This document shows positions 24,498 through 32,603 of a stretch of 64,000 nt of DNA, piece by piece (positions within the stretch are counted from its first letter, which is position 1; each line of letters starts with the position of its first letter). The DNA comes from Micromonospora sp. WMMD1128 (lineage in GTDB: Bacteria; Actinomycetota; Actinomycetes; Mycobacteriales; Micromonosporaceae). The DNA lies in the NCBI RefSeq assembly GCF_027497235.1, contig NZ_CP114902.1, positions 4,304,001-4,368,000 on the forward strand, given 5' to 3'. Under the pieces are notes generated by a model. The model searched no databases, had not been told where the DNA came from, and was given only the letters and a program-made list of their open reading frames with translations. The position numbers were made by a program, and so were the translations under genes.

Positions 24498-24934
24498 CGA
24501 TTCAACGCATGGACAACGTCGGCATCGTGGTCGACGACCTGGACGCCGCGGTCGCCTTCTTCACCGCGCTCGGCATGGAGCTGGAAGGCCGGATGTCGAT
24601 CGACGAACCGTGGGCCGGCAAGGTCGTCGGGCTCGACGACATGCGGAGCGAGATCGCGATGATGCGGATCCCGGACGCGCCGGGCCGGCTCGAACTGGCG
24701 ACGTACCACTCCCCGAAGGCGATCGTCCCCGAGCCGGCCGTCACCCCGTCGAACACGGTGGGCCTGCACCGCGTCATGTTCGCCGTCGACGACATCGAGG
24801 CCACGCTCGCCCGCCTCCGCCCGCACGGCGCCGAACTCGTGGGCGAGGTGATGCGCTTCGAGGACAGCTTCCTGCTCTGCTATCTCCGCGGCCCGAGCGG
24901 CATCATCCTCGCCCTGGCCGAGCAACTGAACTGA
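24494..24934 (+). CDS. VOC-family (glyoxalase/bleomycin-resistance-like) protein
   Basis: 146 residues from the GTG at 24494, overlapping the HAD stop. Two beta-alpha-beta-beta-beta units are visible: MDNVGIVVDDLDAAVAFFTA LGMELEGRM and VGLHRVMFAVDDIEATLARL RPHGAELVGEV, ending LLCYLRGPSGIILALAEQL. Metal-ligand positions are consistent with a metal-dependent lyase or dioxygenase-like VOC enzyme (His in GLHRVMF and late Glu), but the substrate is unknown. Only 11 bases separate its end from the convergent oxidase gene. Confidence 0.88.
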   Translation: MTIQRMDNVGIVVDDLDAAVAFFTALGMELEGRMSIDEPWAGKVVGLDDMRSEIAMMRIPDAPGRLELATYHSPKAIVPEPAVTPSNTVGLHRVMFAVDDIEATLARLRPHGAELVGEVMRFEDSFLLCYLRGPSGIILALAEQLN

Positions 24935-24945
24935 CGGCGAGGACG

Positions 24946-25890
24946 CTAGACCGCCAGGGCCAGGTCCGCCACCTCGGCGGCGCAGCCCCAGGACAGCGTC
25001 ACCCCCGCCCCACCGTGCCCGTAGGCGTGCACCAGGCGCCCGCCCGCGGGATCCACCTCGACCCGGGGGCCGCCGTGCCGGACCGGCCGCAACCCGATCC
25101 GCTCCCCCAGCACCGGCGCGCCCGCCAACCGCGGCACCAGGGCGACGCACCGCCGGTGGATCGCCGCCGCCGTCTCCGGGTCGGGTCGGGTGTGGCCGAC
25201 GCCGGGCTGGTAGGTGCCGCCGAGGACCACGTCGTGCCGGCGCGGGTGCACGTACGTGACGCCGGCCGGGTGGTCCTCGTCGCGTACCGAGACGGTCAGG
25301 CCGGGATTCGCCACCAGCACGATGTGCCCGCGCGCCGGGTGGACGGCCGGGTCGGCGGCGAGTCGGCCGGCGGCCAGGCCGGTCGCGTTGACGACGGTCG
25401 GCGCGACCTCGTACGCCTCGGCGAGCGTGCCCAGGGCGCGGCGGACGATCCGGCCGCCGGCGGCCTCGACCTGCCGGTGCAGCCAGGTCAGGTAGCGGGT
25501 CATCTCCACCGTCGGAGCGGTGAACCGCAGCAGCGCCGTGTAGGGCACGTCGGCCGGCTCCGCCACCAGGTCGCCGCAGGCGTCGGCCCACCACGGCGGC
25601 CCGGTGTACGGGCGGCGCAGCCACATCCGGGTGGGCCGGTCCACCACCCCCGGCACGCCGTCTGCCGCCTGGCGGCGCAGTTCCGCGTGCGTGTCCCGGG
25701 CCCAGCGCAGCACCCGGGGGTCCTCCTCGGTGTGGCTCGGATACCACACCGCGGCGGCCACCGTGGACACGATCTCCGCCGGGTCGTCGGCGGTCAGCAC
25801 GGTGACCCGCGCGCCACGCCGCTGGAGGGTGACCGCCGCCGTCAGCCCGATCACTCCCCCGCCGACCACCACCACGTCCGCTGCCGCCAT
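24946..25890 (-). CDS. D-amino-acid-oxidase-like FAD-dependent oxidoreductase
   Basis: 314 residues from the ATG at 25890. The N-terminal dinucleotide fold is VVVVGGGVIGLTAAVTLQRR GARVTVL. The DAO signature regions follow: AAAVWYPSHTEEDPRVLRWA, VVNATGLAAGRL, PARGHIVLV and the C-terminal GLRPVRHGGPRVEVD...VHAYGHGGAGVTLSWG. This order and length match eukaryote-like and actinobacterial D-amino acid oxidases, which deaminate D-amino acids to 2-oxo acids with H2O2 formation. It is divergent from a LysR gene with a palindromic site between, so LysR control is likely. Confidence 0.87.
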   Translation of the reverse strand: MAAADVVVVGGGVIGLTAAVTLQRRGARVTVLTADDPAEIVSTVAAAVWYPSHTEEDPRVLRWARDTHAELRRQAADGVPGVVDRPTRMWLRRPYTGPPWWADACGDLVAEPADVPYTALLRFTAPTVEMTRYLTWLHRQVEAAGGRIVRRALGTLAEAYEVAPTVVNATGLAAGRLAADPAVHPARGHIVLVANPGLTVSVRDEDHPAGVTYVHPRRHDVVLGGTYQPGVGHTRPDPETAAAIHRRCVALVPRLAGAPVLGERIGLRPVRHGGPRVEVDPAGGRLVHAYGHGGAGVTLSWGCAAEVADLALAV

Positions 25891-25977
25891 CGTCCGCTCC
25901 CTCGCTCGTACCCTCGGTGTTCTTCCGATGGTGGGTGCCGGCGGCGCTGCCGTCCAAGACGGATCGGACCGGCGGCG

Positions 25978-26001
25978 ATAAGCGGCGCTTATGATAGTGG
26001 C
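25978..26001 (+). promoter_or_regulatory. LysR-type operator (T-N11-A palindrome) and -10 box of the LysR gene
   Basis: ATAAGCGGCGCTTAT at 25978-25992 has perfect 7-base arms and fits the T-N11-A LysR box. It overlaps a -10-like TATGAT at 25990-25995, seven bases before the GTG at 26002, implying a leaderless transcript repressed by its own product. No clear -35 was seen. Confidence 0.7.
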
Positions 26002-26946
26002 GTGGTCGACGGAACGGGCGCCTGGTCGGACCTGCGCCGGCTGCGCTCCTTCGTGGTGCTCGCCGAGGAGCTGCACTTCACCCGCGCCGCGGCCCGGCTG
26101 CGCATCGCCCAGCCCGCGCTCAGCCAGCAGATCCGGGCGTTGGAACGCCAGCTCGGCGCGCCGCTGGTGCACCGCACCAGCCGGGGCTGCACGTTGACCG
26201 AGGTCGGCGCGCGGGTTGCCGGCGAGGCGGCGCGGCTGATCGCCGACGTGGACGCCACCACCGCCCGCATCCTCGACCTGGCACGCGGTCGGGGCGGCCG
26301 GTTGCGGCTGGCGTACACCCGATCGGCGCGCGGCGGCCGGGTCGACGCGCTGATCGACCGGTTCCGGGCCGCCCACCCGGGCGTCGAGCTGGTCTCCGAG
26401 ACGGCCTGGACGGCCCCGAACGTGGCCGGCCTGCTCGCCGGCCGGCTGGACGCGGCGTTCGTCCGACCGCCGGTGCACGAGCGGGCGTTGGCCTGCCGCA
26501 CGGTCGACACCGAGGAACTGCTGCTGGCGCTGCCGGCCGGCCATCCGCTCGCCGCCGGCCGCCGCCGGATCACCCGGGCCGAGGTGGTCGACCTGCCGGC
26601 GGTGATGTGGCCACGGGAGAACGGGCCGGGCATGTTCGACCGGACGATCGCCCAGGTGTGGCCGGGTGGCGGCTTCCGGCTGGTCCGGCACGAGCCGGAC
26701 GACGAGCAGTTGCTGCGCGCGGTGGCGCGCGGCGACGTGGTCGCGGCCGTGCCGGCCGGCCGGGCCCGGGCGTTGCGGCTGCCCGGCGTACGGCTGCGCC
26801 GGTTCACCGCCCCGACGCCCACCGTGGATGTCGGCCTGGCCTGGCCGGTCGACAGCACCAACCCGGCGGTGCGGGCGCTGCTCGCCCTGCTCGACCGGAC
26901 GGACCGGCGACCGACGGTCAGTTCCCCGCCGGCACCTGCTCCTTGA
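26002..26946 (+). CDS. LysR-family transcriptional regulator
   Basis: 314 residues from the GTG at 26002. The winged helix-turn-helix is DLRRLRSFVVLAEELHFTRA AARLRIAQPALSQQIRALER QLGAPLVHRTSRG. The substrate-binding domain follows (GRLRLAYTRSARGGRVDALI, LLAGRLDAAFVRPPV, ELLLALPAGHPLA). It probably senses a ligand related to the D-amino-acid oxidase encoded divergently 111 bases away. Its 3' end overlaps the convergent reductase-like gene by 29 bases. Confidence 0.92.
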   Translation: MVDGTGAWSDLRRLRSFVVLAEELHFTRAAARLRIAQPALSQQIRALERQLGAPLVHRTSRGCTLTEVGARVAGEAARLIADVDATTARILDLARGRGGRLRLAYTRSARGGRVDALIDRFRAAHPGVELVSETAWTAPNVAGLLAGRLDAAFVRPPVHERALACRTVDTEELLLALPAGHPLAAGRRRITRAEVVDLPAVMWPRENGPGMFDRTIAQVWPGGGFRLVRHEPDDEQLLRAVARGDVVAAVPAGRARALRLPGVRLRRFTAPTPTVDVGLAWPVDSTNPAVRALLALLDRTDRRPTVSSPPAPAP

Positions 26947-27532
26947 CCTCGTCGTAGCCGACCGGGCCGGGAGCCTCGGCCGGCGTGTAGATCACCCGGA
27001 GCACGCCGGTCGGGTACGCCTCGGTCGCGGCCACCCGCAGGTGGTACGGCGCGTCGCCCTCGTCGAACAGCTTGCGCCCCTTGCGCGCCGCCACCGGGTG
27101 CACCAGCAACCGCAGTTCGTCGACAAGCCCGGCGGCGAGCAACTGCTGCACCACGGAGATGGACCCGGGGATGAGGATGCCCTTGACGTCGGGGTCGGCC
27201 TTGAGCGCGGCGACCGCCTCCGCCAGTTCGCCCTGGATCAGCTCGGAGTTGCGCCAGGAGAACTCCAGCGGCTGCCGCGAGACGACCACCTTGCGCATGT
27301 CGCCGAGCTGCTTGGCGAACGGCGCGTCCTCCCCACCGGCGGCCTCCCGGTCGGGCCACGCGCCGGCGAAGCTGTCGTAGGTGGGACGGGCGATGAGCAG
27401 GACGTCTGCGGTCTCGTAGTCCTCGGTGACGGCCCGGCCCATGTTGTCGTCGAAGTAGGGGAAGTGCCAGTCCGGGTCGATCTCGGCGACGCCGTCGGCC
27501 GAGATGAACAGCGTGGAGATGACCTTCGCCAT
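26918..27532 (-). CDS. Dihydrofolate reductase/RibD C-terminal-like protein
   Basis: 204 residues; GGAG lies nine bases before the ATG. KVISTLFISADGVAEIDPDW HFPYFDD is the usual opening of the actinobacterial dihydrofolate-reductase-family proteins, followed by ADVLLIARPTYDSFAGAWPD, MRKVVVSRQPLEFSW and GSISVVQQLLAAGLVDELRL LVHPVAARKGRKLF. These proteins share the RibD reductase fold and bind NADPH; the true substrate is mostly unknown, and they are unlikely to be the essential DHFR. Convergent with LysR. Confidence 0.88.
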   Translation of the reverse strand: MAKVISTLFISADGVAEIDPDWHFPYFDDNMGRAVTEDYETADVLLIARPTYDSFAGAWPDREAAGGEDAPFAKQLGDMRKVVVSRQPLEFSWRNSELIQGELAEAVAALKADPDVKGILIPGSISVVQQLLAAGLVDELRLLVHPVAARKGRKLFDEGDAPYHLRVAATEAYPTGVLRVIYTPAEAPGPVGYDEVKEQVPAGN

Positions 27533-27619
27533 GTGCGGTGCTCCTTCACGTCAGGGTGATGTCGACGGGTAGACCGCCGCAGCATGCCAAACTCATCGGC
27601 CCGGGAGCGGGTTACCGGC

Positions 27620-27931
27620 TCAGATCGTGAAGTCCGGCGGCGCGCCCTCGCCCACTCGCCCGTCGACCGCCTCGCGGAGGAGGTCGGCGTGCCCGGTGTG
27701 GCGCGCGTACTCCTCGATCATGTCCAGGAGCATGGCCCGGACCGTCGGGGTGCGGCCGTCGGGCCAGGTGAAGGCGGCCGGACCGGCGAGCCCTCGCTCC
27801 TCGACCACCGCCGTGACAAGCGTGCACGACCGCTCGACCGCGCCGCGCCACAGCGCGTGCGCCTCGCCCGGGGCGTCGAGCACCGACAGCAACGTCTCCG
27901 CCTCGGTGAGGACGGCCGACACTCCACTCAT
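27620..27931 (-). pseudogene. DinB/DUF664-like gene lacking its N-terminal half
   Basis: From the ATG at 27931 it would give 103 residues whose C-terminal end (VRAMLLDMIEEYARHTGHAD LLREAVDG) is the hallmark of DUF664/DinB-like metal-dependent four-helix proteins. Full members have about 165-200 residues with a first metal-ligand His near the N-terminus; that half is absent here. The upstream frame runs without a start into the GGGGCCCC repeat element at 27992-28042, so the gene appears truncated there. It could still be expressed as a short protein, hence moderate certainty that it is broken. Confidence 0.6.
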
Positions 27932-27991
27932 CACCGGATCGTAGGCCGCCCGTGCCGCTCCCGGCTGTCCCTCCGCACGCCCCGGGTTGTG

Positions 27992-28042
27992 AGAAGGGGC
28001 CCCTTCTATACCGGAGGCGTTAAGCGGGGGCCCCGCCTTGCA
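27992..28042. repeat. GGGGCCCC inverted-repeat element, copy 2
   Basis: AGAAGGGGCCCCTTCT (27992-28007), a spacer ATACCGGAGGCG, and TTAAGCGGGGGCCCCGCC followed by TTGCA. The spacer and both palindromes match copies at 52419 and 53850. It sits between a truncated DinB gene and the DUF1801 gene. Confidence 0.88.
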
Positions 28043-28144
28043 CCTGAGGTGATCAGGAATCGAGAAGCGGGCGTACCGTCGCAGGTCATAGCGTTCCTCC
28101 TGAGCGGGCGGCACCACGCCGGCCGACCAGGAGGGGGAACCGAG

Positions 28145-28570
28145 ATGTCCGACGGATTCAGCGCCGAGGAGCGCGCCGCCATGAAGGAGCGCGCCGCCGA
28201 GCTTCGCGCCGAGGGGAAGAAGGGCGCGAAGAAGGCCGACGAGTTGCAGACCCTGCTGGACCGGATCGCGCAGATGGCGCCGGCCGACCGGGAACTGGCC
28301 GAGCGCGTGCACGTGACGATCACCGCCACCGCGCCCGAGCTGTCGCCGAAGACCTGGTACGGCATGCCCGCGTACGCGAACGCGGCCGGCAAGATCGTGG
28401 TCTTCTTCCAGGACTCGGGGAAGTTCAACTACCGCTACTCGACGGTGGGCTTCCAGGAATCGGCGAACCTCGACGACGGCGACATGTGGCCGGCGTCGTA
28501 CGCGTTGCTGAGGTGGAGCCCCGAGGTGGAGAAGAAGCTCGTGGAGCTGGTGCGGGCGGCGGTTTCCTGA
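28145..28570 (+). CDS. DUF1801/YdhG-type protein
   Basis: 141 residues; AGGAGG lies 12-18 bases before the ATG. The N-terminal 45 residues are charged and Ala/Lys-rich (ERAAMKERAAELRAEGKKGA KKADELQ). The C-terminal domain (PELSPKTWYGMPAYANAAGK IVVFFQDSGKFNYRYSTVGF) is the DUF1801 fold with the conserved W-GMP-Y segment, also described as an iron-chaperone or frataxin-like group. It has no partner gene; the repeat element lies upstream. Function unclear. Confidence 0.85.
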   Translation: MSDGFSAEERAAMKERAAELRAEGKKGAKKADELQTLLDRIAQMAPADRELAERVHVTITATAPELSPKTWYGMPAYANAAGKIVVFFQDSGKFNYRYSTVGFQESANLDDGDMWPASYALLRWSPEVEKKLVELVRAAVS

Positions 28571-28585
28571 CGGGCGGCGCGGCCC

Positions 28586-29335
28586 CTATGTCTGCCAGGA
28601 CTTGAGGCCGCGGACCGCGGCGTCGGCGAAGTCGTCGGCGAAGTCAGGGTTGTTGCTGCTCGCCTCCCAGCCCTGGTCGTGCACCACCGTCACGCCGTCC
28701 GCCACCCGCACCACCGTGATCTGGCTGGTCGCGGTGCCCTCACGTGGGCTGCCGTCGATGTTGGTCGCGGGCCGGGTCAACGTTACGAGCAGACCCTCGT
28801 CGCCGGTGTCGGCGAGTGGCCGCGACCGGACGGTGACGGTGTTGCCGGCGTCCGGGAAGGACCGGCAGGATTCCACCGCCTCGCGGACCCGGCGCAGGTA
28901 GTCCGCGGCGTCGGTGCCCGCGAAGGCGAACACGGTCTGGTTGAGCGTGCCGAAGGGGACGTTCTCCGGCGGGTCCTCGGGTGTCTTGTAGGTGCTCATC
29001 ATGGCGGCGGCAGCGGTCGACCGGCCGCCGGTGGCGAACTCCTCGGCGCACAGCTTCGGCAGGGCGTCGGCGACCTGCATCGACCGTGGGGTGCTCTTGC
29101 GCAGCTCGGGCGGCAGGTCGACGAAGGCGGACTTCGGGATCGTCACGGCCGTATCGGTCCCGCCGGTCGTGGGTGACGCCGACGGCGTGGCGGCGGTCGT
29201 CGGCACCGAAGTCGGGGCCGTGGTGGCTCCCTGTCCCTGGTCACCCCTGTCGGCGGTGCACGCGCCGGCCAGCAGCGCGGTGGCGAGCAGCGGCAGGCCC
29301 AGCAGCCGCCGGTGACGTCGATCAGGTCCGTTCAC
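28586..29335 (-). CDS. Lipoprotein of unknown function
   Basis: 249 residues from the GTG at 29335, with GGAGG seven bases upstream. A lipoprotein signal peptide ends in LLAGAC with the modifiable Cys near residue 26. A Thr/Pro/Ala-rich tether of about 40 residues follows, then a soluble domain (AVTIPKSAFVDLPPELRKST ... FAGTDAADYLRRVREAVESC ... ITVVRVADGVTVVHDQGWEA). The pattern resembles sensor-like or PknH-extracellular-like actinobacterial lipoproteins, but I do not assign a family. It is divergent from the ArsR gene. Confidence 0.78.
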   Translation of the reverse strand: MNGPDRRHRRLLGLPLLATALLAGACTADRGDQGQGATTAPTSVPTTAATPSASPTTGGTDTAVTIPKSAFVDLPPELRKSTPRSMQVADALPKLCAEEFATGGRSTAAAAMMSTYKTPEDPPENVPFGTLNQTVFAFAGTDAADYLRRVREAVESCRSFPDAGNTVTVRSRPLADTGDEGLLVTLTRPATNIDGSPREGTATSQITVVRVADGVTVVHDQGWEASSNNPDFADDFADAAVRGLKSWQT

Positions 29336-29418
29336 GTCAACCTCCGTCCGATGGCCCCTGCCCGGGCACCTGCCCGCTGCCGGCCAGACCGAAACACCAT
29401 GGATATGAAAACACAGCT

Positions 29419-29446
29419 TTGCACAAATGTATGTTTGTTCTAACAT
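29419..29446 (+). promoter_or_regulatory. Promoter/operator of the ArsR gene; apparently leaderless
   Basis: TTGCAC (29419-29424) and TAACAT (29441-29446) are 16 bases apart; the start seven bases on is the GTG at 29453. The spacer ACAAATGTATGTTTGT is an imperfect palindrome (ACAAA...TTTGT), a likely ArsR binding site. The segment is AT-rich against a GC-rich background. Confidence 0.65.
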
Positions 29447-29452
29447 GGCGGC

Positions 29453-29776
29453 GTGTCCGATCTCGATCTCGCGTTCGCCGCCCTCGGCGACCCGGTCCGC
29501 CGCGCCCTGGTGACCCGCCTCGCCCGCGGCGACGCCACGGTGGGCGAGCTGGCCGCGCCGTTCGACCTGACCCCACAGGCGATCTCCCACCACGTGGGGG
29601 TGCTGCGCCGCTGTGGGCTGGTCGAGCAGCGGCGCGAGGGCACCCGGCGCCCCTGCCGGCTCCGTGCCGACCAGCTCGCGCTGCTCGGCACGTGGATCGA
29701 CGAGCAACGCCGGGCCTGGCACGACCGGCTCGACGCGCTCGACCGCCACCTCGCCGCCGAGGAGGGCACCCGGTGA
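29453..29776 (+). CDS. ArsR-family regulator
   Basis: 107 residues from the GTG at 29453. The winged helix is DLAFAALGDPVRRALVTRLA, VGELAAPFDLTPQAISHHVG and VLRRCGLVEQRREGTRRPCR. No metal-binding Cys pair of the ArsR/SmtB kind is evident; this subtype is usually paired with an SRPBCC (AHSA1) protein. Its stop overlaps the SRPBCC start by four bases, so the ArsR-SRPBCC-SnoaL genes form an operon, probably autorepressed. Confidence 0.92.
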   Translation: MSDLDLAFAALGDPVRRALVTRLARGDATVGELAAPFDLTPQAISHHVGVLRRCGLVEQRREGTRRPCRLRADQLALLGTWIDEQRRAWHDRLDALDRHLAAEEGTR

Positions 29777-30237
29777 CCGCCCGAGCCGAGCTGCACGGCG
29801 ACGAGCTGATCGCCCGGCGCCACCTGTCCGCCGCGCCGGACCGGGTCTGGGCCGCCTTCACCACGCCGGCGAGCATCGCGGCGTTCTGGGGTGGCTCGCA
29901 CGCCCGGGTGCCCGCCGGGTCGGTGACCGTCGACGCCCGACCCGGCGGTGAGTTCGCGCTCGACACCCGGGCGCCGGACGGCGCGACCCGCCGGCTGCGG
30001 TTCGTCTACGTACGCCTCGACCCGCCCCGCGAACTCGTGTTCGACGAACCGGTCACCGGCCTACGCACCACCGTGACGCTCCGACCCGCCGACGACGGTA
30101 CGGACCTCACCGTCCACCAGCGACGGCTCCCGCCGGAGCTCCGCAGCACCCGGGCGGTCGACGGCCTCGCCGCGATCCTCGACGCCCTCGCCGCCCACCT
30201 GACCGAGAACGGAGATCCCCATGACCACTCAACGTGA
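29773..30237 (+). CDS. SRPBCC/AHSA1 domain protein
   Basis: 154 residues from the GTG at 29773, overlapping the ArsR stop. The AHSA1 pattern is clear: LIARRHLSAAPDRVWAAFTT PASIAAFWGG, GSVTVDARPGGEFALDTRAP, PPRELVFDEPVTGLRTTVTL. SRPBCC proteins have a deep hydrophobic cavity and bind small lipophilic molecules. Pairing with ArsR suggests a ligand-linked response. The C-terminus overlaps the next gene by 17 bases. Confidence 0.9.
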   Translation: MTARAELHGDELIARRHLSAAPDRVWAAFTTPASIAAFWGGSHARVPAGSVTVDARPGGEFALDTRAPDGATRRLRFVYVRLDPPRELVFDEPVTGLRTTVTLRPADDGTDLTVHQRRLPPELRSTRAVDGLAAILDALAAHLTENGDPHDHST

Positions 30238-30571
30238 CCTCGTCGACGAATACTTCGCCGGCTTCCGGACCAGCGACCACCCGCGCATCCTGGCGACCCT
30301 CACCGACGACGTCGAATGGGTCATCCACGGCCACCGCACCACCCGGGGGCGCACCGAGTTCGACGGCGAGATCGAGAACCCGGCGTTCACCGGCAGCCCG
30401 CAACTCGACGTCGAGCGGGTGCACGAGGACGGCCCGGTGGTCGTGGTCACCGGCGAGGGCCGAGGAACAAGCGTGGCGCACGGCCCGTTCCGGTTCGCCT
30501 TCAACGACCTGTTCACGTTCCGCGACGGGCTCATCGCCCGCGTCGACTCGTACGTCGTGCCGCTGCCCTGA
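30221..30571 (+). CDS. SnoaL/NTF2-like protein
   Basis: 116 residues; GGAG lies about eight bases before the ATG, inside the SRPBCC gene. RDLVDEYFAGFRTSDHPRIL, TDDVEWVIHG and FAFNDLFTFRDGLIARVDSY form a complete NTF2-like cone fold with the conserved closing helix-strand. Members are small isomerases, cyclases or ligand carriers. Being third in the ArsR operon, it may act on the same compound as the SRPBCC protein. Confidence 0.88.
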   Translation: MTTQRDLVDEYFAGFRTSDHPRILATLTDDVEWVIHGHRTTRGRTEFDGEIENPAFTGSPQLDVERVHEDGPVVVVTGEGRGTSVAHGPFRFAFNDLFTFRDGLIARVDSYVVPLP

Positions 30572-30582
30572 CCCGATCCGCG

Positions 30583-30978
30583 TCAGTGACAGACCGTGAG
30601 CAGACTGAGCGCGAGACAGCAGGAACCGGTCGACGCCAGCAGCACGGCGGCCACCGCCCGCAGCGCGACCTCCGCCGGCCGCCGGTCCCGCCACGCCACC
30701 GGCAGTGCCTGCTCCACAAGCACCGCCACCAACCAGCCGAGGAGCAGCAGCAGGAAGAGGCCGTCCAGGCGGTCGTCGCCGAAGGCGCTCGCGTTCCCGC
30801 TTCCCCCGTAGTTGGGGCAATCCCGCTGGTCCACGACCGGGCGGAGGACGAGCAGCGCCACCGCGATGACGACCGCGCCGCCACCAAGCGCCCGGAAACC
30901 GCCGAACCGGACCGGCCGTCGCGGTGGAACGTCAGGGGTGTCCCCGTGCTCGTTCGATGCCGGTGGTGTTTGAATCAT
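30583..30978 (-). CDS. Small membrane protein of unknown function
   Basis: 131 residues from the ATG at 30978, overlapping the pyrE stop by four bases. Hydrophobic segments are ALGGGAVVIAVALLVLRPVV, LDGLFLLLLLGWLVAVLVEQ and VALRAVAAVLLASTGSCCLA, giving three transmembrane helices. No family motif was seen. Coupling to pyrE suggests only co-expression. Confidence 0.7.
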   Translation of the reverse strand: MIQTPPASNEHGDTPDVPPRRPVRFGGFRALGGGAVVIAVALLVLRPVVDQRDCPNYGGSGNASAFGDDRLDGLFLLLLLGWLVAVLVEQALPVAWRDRRPAEVALRAVAAVLLASTGSCCLALSLLTVCH

Positions 30979-31493
30979 CGGTCAAGGTCGGCGCGGGTGA
31001 GGAGTGGACGCAGCGTGATGCCCTCGGCAGCAAGCGCCTCGGCGCCGCCCTCCTGGCGGTCGATCACGCAGACCGCGGTGTCGACCCGGGCGCCGAGAGC
31101 CCGCAACTCCCGCGTGGAGAGCACCACCTGCCCGCCGGAGCTCACCACGTCCTCCACCACGAGCACCCGTCGCCCGGCCACCTCCGCCCCTTCGGCGAGG
31201 CGCGCCGTGCCGTACCGCTTCGCCGCCTTGCGGACGAAGACGCAGGGCAGGCCGGTGTGGCGACCGAGCGCGGTCACGACCGCGATGCCGCCCATCTCCA
31301 GACCGGCCAACACGTCGGTCCCCTCCGGAACCAGGGCGACCATCTGCCCCGCGACGGCGTCCAGCAGCACCGGATCGGCCTCGAACTGATACTTGTCGAA
31401 GTATTCGTCGGCGACCCGCCCGGAGCGCAGGAGGAACTGTCCGGTGAGTCGAGACCGGGCCTCGATCTGACGTACGAGATCGTCACGCTTCAC
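30975..31493 (-). CDS. pyrE: Orotate phosphoribosyltransferase
   Basis: 172 residues from the GTG at 31493. The PRPP-binding motif RVLVVEDVVSSGGQVV is intact, preceded by LAGLEMGGIAVVTALGRHTG LPCVFVRKAAKRYGT with the catalytic-loop Lys residues. The N-terminal QIEARSRLTGQFLLRSGRVA DEYFDKYQFEADP is typical of actinobacterial PyrE. It converts orotate plus PRPP to orotidine monophosphate in pyrimidine synthesis. It lies between a sulfotransferase and a membrane protein, away from other pyr genes, so a second or relocated copy is possible. Confidence 0.88.
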   Translation of the reverse strand: MKRDDLVRQIEARSRLTGQFLLRSGRVADEYFDKYQFEADPVLLDAVAGQMVALVPEGTDVLAGLEMGGIAVVTALGRHTGLPCVFVRKAAKRYGTARLAEGAEVAGRRVLVVEDVVSSGGQVVLSTRELRALGARVDTAVCVIDRQEGGAEALAAEGITLRPLLTRADLDR

Positions 31494-31516
31494 GCGGGGA
31501 TCCTGACACGCCTTCC

Positions 31517-32419
31517 CTATCGGGTGGCGGGCTCCTGTCCGTCCTGCGGACCGGCGGACCCGTCGCGGGTGGGATAGCCCAGCACCTCGGCGAGGTCGCC
31601 CGCCGCCGCCGTGTACGCAGCGTAGATCTCGTCGTCGAAGTGGTTGCGCCAGTCGCCGGCCGCGCCCTTGCGGTAGTGCGAGATCCGGCCCGGCGTCTCC
31701 TTGTCCTTCTTCATCTTCGTGAAGCTGTAGCGGGCGAGGAGCGTCTCCAGCTCGGCCGGGGGCAGCGTGATGCCGCAGTGGCGCAGCAACCGGTCCACCT
31801 CGTCGGCCTGCCGCTCGCCGGTCAGGTCCTCGTAGCGGAACAGCCGGAACGTCTCGGCGGGCCGGGCCTGCGCCCACGACCGCATCTGCCCGAACTGCTT
31901 CTTGTCGCGGAGCCGGTCGATGACGTAGAGCATCCCGTCCTTCTTCGGCAGCTCCTGCAACGCCTCGCGTGCCTGCGGGATGTCGCCCATCGGGGCGTGC
32001 GAGTTCCGCAGCGAGAAGTAACTCGACACCACCACGTCGCGGGGGTCGCGGATCACGAAGAACGCGCGGTACGTGCCCGCCTTCGGGACGGCCTCGAAGC
32101 GTTTGTGGGAGAGGAAGATCGCCAGGCCGGTGCGCCCGGCCGGGACCGGCGCGGTCGCTCCGCCGGGATAGAAGCGGGGGTCGTAGGGCAGCAGCCCGCA
32201 GTGGCGGTAGACGGCCGGGTCGCTGAACAACGCCTTGATCCACTGACTGCCGGTCTTGCGGACGGTGCAGTGGAAGATGTTGTCGAATTCGCTCCGGGCG
32301 ACCACCGGAACGGTCAGCCGCATTCGCGCGTTGCGCGCTTCCATCTGCGCTCGCCGGGCCGCGACGCGCAGCGAGTTCGGCGAATTGTGCTTGGCGAATT
32401 CGACGGCGCGATTGATCAT
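31517..32419 (-). CDS. Sulfotransferase domain protein
   Basis: 300 residues from the ATG at 32419 (GGAG three to six bases upstream). The 5'-phosphosulfate loop is CTVRKTGSQWIKALF and the 3'-phosphate motif is FFVIRDPRDVVVSSYFS, both diagnostic of PAPS-dependent sulfotransferases. The C-terminal KMKKDKETPGRISHYRKGAA GDWRNHF matches the conserved KxG-GDW end. It would transfer sulfate from PAPS to a hydroxyl of a lipid, saccharide or secondary metabolite. No biosynthetic partner is adjacent. Confidence 0.9.
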   Translation of the reverse strand: MINRAVEFAKHNSPNSLRVAARRAQMEARNARMRLTVPVVARSEFDNIFHCTVRKTGSQWIKALFSDPAVYRHCGLLPYDPRFYPGGATAPVPAGRTGLAIFLSHKRFEAVPKAGTYRAFFVIRDPRDVVVSSYFSLRNSHAPMGDIPQAREALQELPKKDGMLYVIDRLRDKKQFGQMRSWAQARPAETFRLFRYEDLTGERQADEVDRLLRHCGITLPPAELETLLARYSFTKMKKDKETPGRISHYRKGAAGDWRNHFDDEIYAAYTAAAGDLAEVLGYPTRDGSAGPQDGQEPATR

Positions 32420-32603
32420 TTCTCCAGACCCTGTCCGCACCCTGGTGATCAGGGCGCACCGACGCTTTCGCGCATCTCGGACAGCCACGTCGGCAGGCTC
32501 CGGCCACTCGCCCCCCGGCCCCGATGCGCCGCCAAAATATCCCCGACGACCCCTTTGATGTCAATCCGGGAAAACCTGGGAGCTTGCTGAAAGCACGCCG
32601 TCG

